64,000 nucleotides of DNA, taken from CAWHXG01 sp963833235 (GTDB lineage Bacteria; Pseudomonadota; Alphaproteobacteria; Rhodobacterales; Rhodobacteraceae). The translations under genes were made by a program, and so were the position numbers. Below the pieces are notes generated by a model. It was not told the origin of the DNA, made no database searches, and saw only the letters and a list, made by a program, of their open reading frames with translations. Numbering within the stretch: the first letter of the stretch is position 1; each line of letters starts with the position of its first letter. Below are positions 29,306 to 37,968 of the stretch, piece by piece. Where the stretch lies: positions 124,001 through 188,000 of the forward strand of contig CAWHXG010000003.1 of the NCBI GenBank assembly GCA_963833235.1. The letters run 5' to 3'.

Positions 29306-29388
29306 GGAGGAAGGGGGGCCGTCTGCCCCCGCCGTCCCTGCGGGCCGCCCCCCCCCGAGAATATTTGCGAGGCAAAGAGGGGCGCGCG
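29306..29388 (+). repeat. Post-stop structured repeat, copy 2
   Basis: In sense orientation after gabD: GGAGGA, hairpin 1 (GGGGGC at 29314-29319, loop CGTCT, GCCCCC at 29325-29330), and a short hairpin 2 (CCC-TGC-GGG at 29336-29344). A C-run and CGAGAATATTTGCGAGGCA follow, ending in GGGGCGCGCG. Hairpin 1 is identical in stem and loop to copy 3 read on its own sense strand, and the tail matches copy 1. Confidence 0.72.
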
Positions 29389-29760
29389 GTCGAGCGCGGT
29401 CTCTGTCGAATTCTTGCTGGGCCGTCAGGATGGGAGGCGTACAGCAAGGTCATCCTGTCCACGGAAAGGATCCGGGCGGACAAAAGTTTCGAGGGACCCG
29501 ATCCCATGCCATGCCCTATCACCGACGACGGCCTTTAAGATCAACTTGGGAAAGCGACCCCCGAATTGGGTCGACACGTTGGCCGCCGGCTGGAGGGAGC
29601 GCTGCGCGTCCCTGCCTGGTCGTGGCTCGCGCGCTCTGCCCCTTCTGCGGTGAGGGCGGAGGCCGGAGCGGGGGGCAAGCGAAGCGCGTCGGGCGCTGCC
29701 CGATGTAATTGCCTCGCCGGCCAGTTCGGGAGATGCGGCCGACCTTCCCAAACAAGGAAA
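29389..29760. other. Intergenic region without a supported gene
   Basis: Together with copy 2 of the repeat this makes a gap of 543 bases between gabD and the convergent hsp20. Several short frames cross it on both strands, but their compositions differ, none has a convincing ribosome binding site, and none resembles a known protein. A short imperfect inverted repeat around 29458-29482 (GTCCACGG and CCGGGCGGAC) is the only structure noticed. Confidence 0.5.
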
Positions 29761-29784
29761 GGCCCGCGAAAACTCCCGCGGGCC
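29761..29784 (-). terminator. Hairpin terminator of hsp20
   Basis: GGCCCGCG and CGCGGGCC form a perfect 8-bp stem with an 8-base loop. On the minus strand it is followed by TTTCCTTGTTTGGG, a reasonable U-rich tract. It lies 46 bases after the hsp20 stop. Confidence 0.7.
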
Positions 29785-29830
29785 ATCATTGTGTCACAGA
29801 CGCCGGATCATCAACGCCGCGATCGGCTCC

Positions 29831-30301
29831 TCAGTTGACGGCCTTGGCCTCTTCGCCGGCCTCGACCCGGGTGCTCGTCCCGCGCGCGATCTCGATCTGG
29901 CGGGGCTTCAGCGCTTCTGGCACCTCCCGCGTCAGCTCGACATGCAGCATTCCGTCGGCATGGGCCGCGCCCGTCACCCGAACATGATCGGCCAGATGGA
30001 AGCGGCGCTCGAAGGCGCGCGTGGCTATGCCGCGATGCAGGTAGGTGCGCGGCGTCTCCTCGCCGGCCTTCCGGGCCGCCACAATCAACGCGTTTTCCCG
30101 CACCTCGACGGACAAGTCCTCGTCGCCGAAGCCCGCAACGGCGATCGAGATGCGCCAGGCGTCGTCGCCGGTCTTCTCGATGTTGTAGGGGGGATAGCTG
30201 GGCTGGTTCACGTCGGACTGCAGTACGCGGTCCATCAGGTCGGCGATCTGGTCGAAGCCGACGGTTGCGCGGTAGAGCGGCGCAAGGTCATAGGTTCGCA
30301 T
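29831..30301 (-). CDS. hsp20: Small heat shock protein, Hsp20/alpha-crystallin family
   Basis: A 156-residue ATP-independent chaperone. The N-terminus MRTYDLAPLYRATVGFDQIA is the class-A Ibp-like opening. The alpha-crystallin domain spans about 35-130 (YPPYNIEKTGDDAWRISIAV, AGFGDEDLSVEVRENALIV, RGIATRAFERRFHLADHV), and the C-terminal tail has a PRQIEIA segment in place of the IxI motif. The start at 30301 is set by GGAGG eight bases upstream; an in-frame ATG five codons earlier lies inside the predicted regulatory hairpin and is disfavoured. Expression is probably heat-controlled at two levels (see the promoter and thermometer entries). Confidence 0.93.
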   Translation of the reverse strand: MRTYDLAPLYRATVGFDQIADLMDRVLQSDVNQPSYPPYNIEKTGDDAWRISIAVAGFGDEDLSVEVRENALIVAARKAGEETPRTYLHRGIATRAFERRFHLADHVRVTGAAHADGMLHVELTREVPEALKPRQIEIARGTSTRVEAGEEAKAVN

Positions 30302-30391
30302 GGGGTCATCCTCCATTGAGCGACAACTTGCAGGCCCTCCGATGGGACGGGCCCGCCTTTCAGACCGGGCCCCGTCATGGGCATCCCGGAT
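30302..30391 (-). promoter_or_regulatory. Candidate ROSE-like RNA thermometer, hsp20 5' UTR
   Basis: The minus-strand leader of about 90 bases has an upstream hairpin (30376-30346, GACGGGGCCCG with CGGGCCCGTC). Next to the start codon is a second hairpin (30324-30305), in which GTCG and CTC pair with GAG and TGAC. This places the sequence UCGCU (30323-30319) opposite the Shine-Dalgarno AGGA (30312-30309). U(U/C)GCU facing AGGA is the defining box of ROSE elements, which block translation of small heat-shock genes at low temperature. The match is to motif and position; no folding energy was computed. Confidence 0.65.
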
Positions 30392-30398
30392 GCAATGC

Positions 30399-30427
30399 AG
30401 ATGGGAAGCACGTCCGCGGGCGTCAAG
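30399..30427 (-). promoter_or_regulatory. Sigma-32 (RpoH)-type promoter of hsp20
   Basis: On the minus strand, CTTGAC (30427-30422) and CCCATCT (30405-30399) are separated by 16 bases. This fits the heat-shock sigma factor pattern CTTGA-N-CCCATnT. The expected start site, near 30391, gives a leader of about 90 bases, the usual size for a ROSE leader. Confidence 0.6.
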
Positions 30428-30448
30428 ACCCCGCCGGGCGCGGCACGC

Positions 30449-31252
30449 TCAGAAATTCGCGGCCAGCTGAACCTCTGCGAGGGTGGCGATCATCCCGTCG
30501 AGCACGTCGTCCGACAGGCCCACGGCCAGCAGGCGCCCGCGCGGCAGCACCGGGCGCTTGCCCGCCATCATCATGGCGGCACCGACCGCCACGAGCTGCG
30601 GCCGACCGGCGGCATCGCGGCGCAGGACCGGCGCGCCCGACACGCCGGGAACCCCCTCGCAGCTGGTCAGCACAAGCGCCCCGCGCCGTTTCGCCACGCC
30701 GCAACCGGTTTGCCGCGCCAGCGCCTGGCTGCGGTCGATCCCGTAGGAGAGGGTATAGAGGCTGTCCGCATCCTGCATGTCTGTCGCCGTGACGATGGGC
30801 ACGATCACGGCAGGCATGGGCTCCTTCAGCAGGATCACGGCCAGGTCGTCCTGGATGGTACGCAGGCCGGCCAGATACTCCGGCGCCATCACGATCCGCG
30901 CCGCGCGCCCGTGGGCCGCAAAGGCGCCGAGACGGTACCCGGCGAGGAAATGCACCCGATCCGCACGCACAGGCCGCCCCGTTCGCTTGTCGTACACGCA
31001 ATGCGCGGCGGTCAGAACCACGGTCGGCTCGATGAGCGTCGCCGTGCAGAACCCCTGCCCAGACACGTTCAGCCGCCCGACGGCCGGCCATGCGCCCTGC
31101 TCTTCGGAACTGAGCATCAGCCGCCCGCCTCCCGTGGCCGCAGACAGCGCATCCAGCCCCGGATCGGCGGCAGCAACCGGATCGGCACTGGCCGGGCCCG
31201 CGATCAGCATGAGTTGGGTGAGCGCAAACAGCGCCGCGAAAAGCTTGTTCAT
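30449..31252 (-). CDS. Secreted trypsin-like serine protease
   Basis: A 267-residue protein with a Sec signal peptide (MNKLFAALFALTQLMLIAGP, cleaved near ASA-DP at 23). The chymotrypsin-fold catalytic triad is visible: His84 in LTAAHCVYDKRTG, Asp136 (or 135) in TIQDDLAVILL, and Ser205 in GVPGVSGAPVLRR. Cysteines at 69 and 85 bracket the His loop as in trypsins. It acts in the periplasm or outside the cell on unknown substrates. It is divergent in role from hsp20, whose promoter lies just beyond its stop. Confidence 0.88.
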   Translation of the reverse strand: MNKLFAALFALTQLMLIAGPASADPVAAADPGLDALSAATGGGRLMLSSEEQGAWPAVGRLNVSGQGFCTATLIEPTVVLTAAHCVYDKRTGRPVRADRVHFLAGYRLGAFAAHGRAARIVMAPEYLAGLRTIQDDLAVILLKEPMPAVIVPIVTATDMQDADSLYTLSYGIDRSQALARQTGCGVAKRRGALVLTSCEGVPGVSGAPVLRRDAAGRPQLVAVGAAMMMAGKRPVLPRGRLLAVGLSDDVLDGMIATLAEVQLAANF

Positions 31253-31327
31253 GAAAACACTATGGCCCGTCCGGGTTAAACGATCCTGCGGACCGCCCGA
31301 AAACCTTAAGGCAGGGTTGCCATCGTG

Positions 31328-32617
<1,290 letters not shown>

Positions 32618-32657
32618 GTCCGGCCGCTCCGGGCCGCGGCGCCGCCTTGCCCCCGGC

Positions 32658-33792
32658 TCATGCCATCAGGCCGCGGTTGAGAATGCCGCGCGGGTCGAAC
32701 CGCGCGCGCAGGCCGGCGGCGATCCTCGCCACCGCAGGCGTCTCCGGCTGAAAGGCCGGGCCTCCGCCCTCCCCCTGCAGCCGCGTGGCGTGCCCTGCGA
32801 AAGGACCCAACCGGCTGCGCAGATCGCAACCCTCCCGCACCCGCAGCCAGACAAGCCCGCCGCCCCAATCGTACTGCACCGCCAGCGCCCCGCTCCGCGC
32901 CACCAGCCCCGGCGCATCGGACGCCTTGACCGAAAGCCGCCAGAGGTCGCCCTCCACGGCATCGCGGGCCAGCGCGTGCACGTCCCGCACCGCCTCCCAA
33001 AGGCACAGGTTCGCCGCCCTGTCGTGATCCGCCTCCACCGCGCCAAACTCTGCCAGATGCGCCGCCAGCCGCCCGGCCCGGTAACGCACCGATCCCTCGA
33101 ACCCTTCGATCCGCAGCAGCGTCCGCGCCGGCGTGCCCGCCCGCGCTGGCCAATGCGCCGCCCCCGTCACCTCAAAGGGCGAGCCGACCGCGGCGGACAT
33201 CGCCGCCACCGCGCGCCCGTCGTCCAGCCCCTCGAGCCGCAGGGTGGCCGAGGTTCTCGGCCCCCGGCAGCACCTTGAAGGCGACCTCGCTGATCACCCC
33301 GAGCGTCCCGAAGGCCCCGCAAACCAGCCGAACGAGATCGTAGCCCGTTACGTTCTTCATCACCCGCCCGCCATTGCGCAGCACGCGGCCCTGCCCGTCG
33401 ACGAACCGCAGGCCGATCAGGCTGTCGCGGCAGGCGCCCGCCACGACCCGCCGCGGGCCGGAGACGTTGGCCGCCACGACCCCGCCGATCGTCGGCGCGC
33501 CATCGCGCCCCAGAAGCCGCCTGTGGTCCATCGGCTCGAAGGCCAGCCGCTGGTTGGCCGCCGCCAGCCGCGCCTCGATCTCGGCCAGAGGCGTTCCTGC
33601 GCCCGCCACGATCGTCAACGCGCCCGGCTCGTAGAGCGACACGCCGCCAAGGCCCGAGACGTCCAGCACCCGGCCTTCCACGCCATCCGCGAAGCCGCGC
33701 GTGCCGCCGCCGCGGATCGCCAGCGGCGCGGTCGCCCCCCGCACCATCCCAGCCAGCGCCGCCTCGTCGCCAGGCCGCAGCGCGTCCAGCAC
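32658..33792 (-). CDS. glcE: Glycolate oxidase FAD-binding subunit, frameshifted in this sequence
   Basis: The first frame reads LRPGDEAALAGMVRGATAPL, then FAD-binding segments (APTIGGVVAANVSGPRRVVA, MKNVTGYDLVRLVCGAFGTL) up to VLPGAE. An extra base at about 33255 (A on the coding strand) shifts it. Without that base the text continues TSATLRLEGLDDGRAVAAMS and joins the second half (SPFEVTGAAHWPARAG to FDPRGILNRGLMA), giving about 377 residues, normal for GlcE. The GTG at 33792 is preferred because a long G-run (GAAGGGGGG) precedes it. A post-stop repeat occupies the space between glcD and this gene. Confidence 0.87.
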
Positions 33793-33799
33793 CCCCCCC

Positions 33800-33880
33800 T
33801 TCGATGTTCCAGAAATATCCTCGGGGGGTGAAGCGGCCGCAGGCCGCGAGGGGGGCAGACGGCCCCCCTCCTCCCCGTCC
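33800..33880 (-). repeat. Post-stop structured repeat, copy 3, inside glcDEF
   Basis: On the minus strand after glcD: GGGGAGGAGG, hairpin 1 (GGGGGC-CGTCT-GCCCCC; 33867-33851), and hairpin 2 (GCGGCC-TGC-GGCCGC; 33847-33833). A C-run and CGAGGATATTTCTGGAACAT follow, ending at the G-rich ribosome binding region of glcE. Unlike copies 1 and 2, it sits between two genes of one operon, and its ATATTT tail reads TGGAACATCGAAG rather than GCGAGGCAAAG. Confidence 0.7.
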
Positions 33881-33911
33881 CTCGCGCCGCCCGGCGCCAG
33901 GGCCCCGCCGC

Positions 33912-35375
33912 TCACGCCGCGCGGCTCCGCACGTCTTCGCCCGCGGCCCGGCGCCGCCCAGCCGACGCCGCCAGCGGAAACACCTTCGCAGGGTTCAGCA
34001 GCCAGGCCGGATCGAACGCGTCCTTCACCAACATCTGGGCCTCCATGTCGTCGGGGCCGAACTGCGCGCCCATCAGGTCGCGCTTCTCCACACCCACCCC
34101 GTGCTCGCCGGTCAGGCACCCACCTACCTCGACGCAAAGCTTCAGGATGTCGGCGCCAAGCGCCTCGCACAGCTCCAGATCGCCGGGCTTGTTGGCGTCG
34201 AACAGGATCAGCGGGTGCATGTTGCCGTCGCCGGCATGGAACACGTTGGCCACGTCCAGCCCGTAATCCTTCGACATCTCGCCGATCCGCCGCAGCACCA
34301 TCGGCAGCGCCGAGACGGGGATCGTCCCGTCGAGGCACATGTAGTCGTTAATTTGACCCATTGCCCCGAAGGCCGACTTGCGGCCCAGCCAGATCGCGGC
34401 GCTCTCCTCGGACGAGGCGCTCTCGCGCAGCGCCACCGGCCCGTGCCGCCGGGCGATCTGGGTGATCAGGCCAAGCTGGTGGTCGATCTCCTCCGGCGCG
34501 CCCTCGACCTCGACGATCAGCAGTGCCTCGCAATCGGGATAGCCGGCATGGGCGAAGGCCTCGCAGGCGCGGATGCAGGGGCGGTCCATGAACTCGATCG
34601 CCACGGGCAGAACGCCCGCCTCGATGATGTCGCTCACGCAGGCGCCCGCCACCTCCGAGCTGTCGAACCCGATCAGCACCGGCCGCGCGCCTTCTGGCTT
34701 CGGCAGGATGCGCAAAGTCGCCTCCGTCACCACGCCCAGCTGCCCTTCCGAGCCGCAGACAACGCCCAGCAGGTCCAGCCCGCCGGCATCCATATGCACC
34801 CCGCCAAGCTCGATCACCGTGCCATCCATCAGCACCAGCGTGATGCCCAGCAGATTGTTGGTGGTGACGCCGTATTTCAGACAATGCGCGCCGCCGGAGT
34901 TCATCGCGATGTTGCCGGCGATGGCACAGGCGAGCTGGCTGGAGGGGTCTGGCGCGTAGAAAAAGCCCTTCTCCTCCACGGCGCCCGTGACGCTGAGGTT
35001 GGTCCGCCCTGCCTGCACCCTGATGATGCGGTTGGCATAATCCGTCTCCAGCACGTCGGCCATTTTCGCCACCCCGAGGATCACGCTGTCCGCCGTGGGC
35101 AGGGCGCCGCCGGCCAGCGAGGTGCCGGACCCGCGCGGCACCACGGGCACGCCCTCCTCGTGACAGATGCGCAGCACCGCTGAGACCTCGGCCGTTGTGG
35201 AAGGCAGGACGACGGCGAGCGGCGGGCAGGTATACGCTGTCAGCCCGTCGCACTCGTAGGCGCGGGTCTCGGCCGCATCGTGGATCACGGCGGCCTTCGG
35301 CAGAACCTCACGAAGCCGCGCGACGATCTCCGCCTTCCGGCTAAGGATCCCGGCATCGGGTATCGGCATCTGCAT
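33912..35375 (-). CDS. glcD: Glycolate oxidase subunit GlcD (FAD-linked)
   Basis: A 487-residue flavoprotein of the D-lactate/glycolate dehydrogenase family. The FAD-binding PCMH domain is at about 50-230 (VPVVPRGSGTSLAGGALPTA, APDPSSQLACAIAGNIAMNS, CGSEGQLGVVTEATLRILPK). The C-terminal substrate domain has FHAGDGNMHPLILFD and LTGEHGVGVEKRDLMGAQF, with the expected His and Glu residues. It oxidises glycolate to glyoxylate. The ATG at 35375 follows AGGGGGAG. It is the first gene of glcDEF, with an AT-rich inverted repeat upstream. Confidence 0.95.
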   Translation of the reverse strand: MQMPIPDAGILSRKAEIVARLREVLPKAAVIHDAAETRAYECDGLTAYTCPPLAVVLPSTTAEVSAVLRICHEEGVPVVPRGSGTSLAGGALPTADSVILGVAKMADVLETDYANRIIRVQAGRTNLSVTGAVEEKGFFYAPDPSSQLACAIAGNIAMNSGGAHCLKYGVTTNNLLGITLVLMDGTVIELGGVHMDAGGLDLLGVVCGSEGQLGVVTEATLRILPKPEGARPVLIGFDSSEVAGACVSDIIEAGVLPVAIEFMDRPCIRACEAFAHAGYPDCEALLIVEVEGAPEEIDHQLGLITQIARRHGPVALRESASSEESAAIWLGRKSAFGAMGQINDYMCLDGTIPVSALPMVLRRIGEMSKDYGLDVANVFHAGDGNMHPLILFDANKPGDLELCEALGADILKLCVEVGGCLTGEHGVGVEKRDLMGAQFGPDDMEAQMLVKDAFDPAWLLNPAKVFPLAASAGRRRAAGEDVRSRAA

Positions 35376-35407
35376 GGTGGCACTCCCCCTGGTTCGAGAT
35401 CACCCGG

Positions 35408-35430
35408 ATTGGTAAGATAATATAACCAAT
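35408..35430. promoter_or_regulatory. Candidate operator upstream of glcDEF
   Basis: ATTGGT and ACCAAT are separated by the 11-base AT-only-plus-G spacer AAGATAATATA, in a strongly GC-rich neighbourhood between glcD (minus) and a plus-strand gene. TTGGT...ACCAA half-sites are typical of FadR-subfamily GntR regulators such as GlcC, PdhR and LldR, though the spacing here is longer than the classical three bases. No regulator gene is adjacent. Confidence 0.4.
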
Positions 35431-35474
35431 TCTGCCCTCTGGCAAGCGCGGGCACGGATCGCTAAGCTTCGCCG

Positions 35475-35825
35475 ATGCGATACGCCCTTGCTGCCCTGCC
35501 GCTGCTTGCTAGCCTGGCCTCCCCCGTCCGGGGCGAAGCACCCGAGGTCGTCGCTGCGGAAGGCAGCGTGGGCAGTGGCGGCTGGACGATTTCCGTAACC
35601 CTGCGCCATCCTGATACCGGATGGGACCACTATGCCGATGGATGGCGCATCGAGGCGGCGGACGGCACGGTGCTGGGCACCCGCGAGCTGCTGCACCCCC
35701 ACGAGACGGAGCAGCCGTTCACCCGCACGCTGGGCGGGCTCGATCTGCCGGAGGGGCCACTCTACGTCCGCGCCCGCGGCAATGTCGACGGGTGGAACGA
35801 GGCGCGGGCCAGCCTGACACGCTGA
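35475..35825 (+). CDS. Secreted hypothetical protein
   Basis: A 116-residue protein with a signal peptide (MRYALAALPLLASLASPVRG, cleaved near 20). The beta-rich mature domain reads SGGWTISVTLRHPDTGWDHY, WRIEAADGTVLGTRELLHPH, EQPFTRTLGGLDLPE and VRARGNVDGWN. The pattern suggests a small immunoglobulin-like or fibronectin-like periplasmic domain, but the family is not identified. It is divergent from glcD and converges with the following large membrane-protein gene, the two stops being adjacent. Confidence 0.75.
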   Translation: MRYALAALPLLASLASPVRGEAPEVVAAEGSVGSGGWTISVTLRHPDTGWDHYADGWRIEAADGTVLGTRELLHPHETEQPFTRTLGGLDLPEGPLYVRARGNVDGWNEARASLTR

Positions 35826-37967
35826 TCAGGCGGCCGAAGCCCCCGCTCCACCGCGCCGCCGCGCCCGCCGCCCTTCCCAGAGCCAGGCGCCGATCGCCAG
35901 CCCCGCCGCCAGCAGCAGAAACAGCCATGCAGGCAGCAGCGGCCGGATCGTCACGTCCGCGGTGCGGTAGGCCTCGCGCGGGGTCACGCCGATCCAGCCC
36001 CGCCCCGCCGCCGGGCGCCCGGGCCGCACCTGCCGCAGGTCCGGCGCGCCGTCTTCCAGCGCGATCACGCCGCCTCGCGTGCCCCGCACCAGCGGCGCCA
36101 GAGCCTCGCCGCTGGCGATGGTGCGTTCGAACTCCAGCGGCGCCGATGGGCCGAGGGCGGCGACCGCGTTCAGCTCGCCATCGGTGATCCGGTACAGCCC
36201 GATCTCGGGCGCCTCCACCACCGCCTCGAAGCGGCCCGGCCGCACCTCTTCGGGGGTAACGGTCACCACGGCCCCATCCGGCCCGGTGATCTCGAGGTCG
36301 CCGATCTCGTCGCCAAGGGTGCGACGCACGATGGTCATCACCTGACCCTCCGCCTCGACCCACAGCGCTTCTTCCTCCAGCTCCGGCTCCTTCATCATCC
36401 AGTGCGCAAGCCGCCGCAACAGCTCGAGTTGCGGCCCGCCGCCCTCGTAGCCGCGGTTCCACAGCCATGCATGGTCGGAGGCCAGCAGCGCCACGCGCCC
36501 CTCGCCCACCCGGTCGAGCACCAGAAGCGGCCGCTCGTCGGGCCCCGACATCACCGTCTCGCCGCTCTTCGGCACCAGGTCGATCAGCCGGAACCAGCGG
36601 CCCCAGGGCGGCGCCGCGCCATCCGGCTGGCCCTCCGCCCCGGCCTCGGGTGCTGCGCCGGCATCGTGCTCGGCGGAATCCAGCCCCTCGGTCACCGGAT
36701 GCCGCGCGCCCACATCCGTGATCGCCGGCGTGAACGGCTCTTCCAGAACCCGGGCAGAGGGCGAAGCCGGCAGGATCGTCGCCAAAGGTGTCCGGTAGAG
36801 GCTTGCGGCCGTTGCGAAATCCGGCCCTGCCGCCACCAGAACCGCCCCGCCCCGCTCCACGTACCGGCTGATGTTGTCGAGGTAGATCGCCGGCAGGATG
36901 CCGCGGCGCTTGTAGCGGTCGAAGATGATCAGGTCGAACTCGTCGATCTTCTCCAGAAACAGCTCGCGCGTGGGAAAGGCGATCAGGCTCAGCTCGGTCA
37001 CCGGCACGCCGTCCTGCTTCTCGGGCGGGCGCAGAATGGTGAAATGCACCAGATCGACCGAACTGTCTGACTTCAGCAGGTTGCGCCAGGTGCGCTCGCC
37101 CGGGTGCGGCTCGCCCGAGACCAGCAGCACCCGCAGCCTGTCGCGCACCCCGTTGATACGCACCACAGCGGCGTTGTTGCGGCCGGTCAGCTCGCCCTCG
37201 GCCGTGGGCGCGGTGAACTGGATCACGTTCATGCCCCCGTGCGGCAGGGTCACCGGCAGCTCGATGTCCTCGCCCACCGGCACCCGGGCCTCCTGCACCT
37301 CGCCGCCGTCGACGGAGATCTCGATCAGCGCGGTCCCCGCCTCGTCCGTCGGCACCGCGCCGTCGTCGTCCAGCCGCAGGGTCAGGGTCACCGGCTCACC
37401 GAGGATCGCGAAGGCGGGCGCGTTGGTCACGCTCAGCCGGCGGTCCCAATCCGTCGCACGGCCGGTCAGCAGGGTATGCAGCGGCGCCGGCAGGCCGGGC
37501 GCGGCGTCGAGGTCGTGCAGCTGCCCGTCCGTCAGCAGGATCATGCCCGCGACCCTGGCCAGCGGCTCGTCGGCCAGCGCCTGCGCGAGGGCCCCCATCA
37601 CCAGCGACCCGCCATTGCCCGGCGCGTCGCCCATGCGCACGACGCGCAGTTCGGTATCGGGCAGCTGGGCGACCTCGGCCTCCACGTCGGCGATAGCGGC
37701 CTCGGTCTGCTCCGGGCGGTCGGCGATGCGCTGGCTTGCGCTCTCGTCGACGATCAGCACCACGATGTCGCTCAGGAAGGCGCGGTCCTCGGTCTGCAGG
37801 GCCGGGTTGGCCATCGCCGCCAGCACCGCCGCCACCGCGAGGCCCCGCAGCCACCAGCCCGAAAGGCCCTGCCACAGCGCATAGGCCACCAGCGCGGCGA
37901 AGGCCGCGGCCAGCACCAAGATCAGCGGCAGCGGCATCAGCGGCGACAGGACGATCTCGTGCGTCAT
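35826..37967 (-). CDS. Large membrane protein with glutamine amidotransferase-like/VWA region
   Basis: A 713-residue protein. Two N-terminal membrane helices (LPLILVLAAAFAALVAYALW, LAVAAVLAAMANPALQ) precede a von Willebrand A-like segment (DIVVLIVDESASQRIADRPE with the DxSxS metal site, later LLTDGQLHD). A class-I glutamine-amidotransferase-like domain follows at about 290-560 (LRVLLVSGEPHPGERTWRNL, FDLIIFDRYKRRGILP, GGAVLVAAGPDF). One C-terminal helix ends in an Arg-rich tail. No catalytic Cys is evident. It is the last gene of the MoxR-DUF58 unit, one base after the DUF4159 gene, and is probably a periplasmic-facing scaffold. Its function is unknown. Confidence 0.8.
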   Translation of the reverse strand: MTHEIVLSPLMPLPLILVLAAAFAALVAYALWQGLSGWWLRGLAVAAVLAAMANPALQTEDRAFLSDIVVLIVDESASQRIADRPEQTEAAIADVEAEVAQLPDTELRVVRMGDAPGNGGSLVMGALAQALADEPLARVAGMILLTDGQLHDLDAAPGLPAPLHTLLTGRATDWDRRLSVTNAPAFAILGEPVTLTLRLDDDGAVPTDEAGTALIEISVDGGEVQEARVPVGEDIELPVTLPHGGMNVIQFTAPTAEGELTGRNNAAVVRINGVRDRLRVLLVSGEPHPGERTWRNLLKSDSSVDLVHFTILRPPEKQDGVPVTELSLIAFPTRELFLEKIDEFDLIIFDRYKRRGILPAIYLDNISRYVERGGAVLVAAGPDFATAASLYRTPLATILPASPSARVLEEPFTPAITDVGARHPVTEGLDSAEHDAGAAPEAGAEGQPDGAAPPWGRWFRLIDLVPKSGETVMSGPDERPLLVLDRVGEGRVALLASDHAWLWNRGYEGGGPQLELLRRLAHWMMKEPELEEEALWVEAEGQVMTIVRRTLGDEIGDLEITGPDGAVVTVTPEEVRPGRFEAVVEAPEIGLYRITDGELNAVAALGPSAPLEFERTIASGEALAPLVRGTRGGVIALEDGAPDLRQVRPGRPAAGRGWIGVTPREAYRTADVTIRPLLPAWLFLLLAAGLAIGAWLWEGRRARRRGGAGASAA

Positions 37968-37968
37968 C

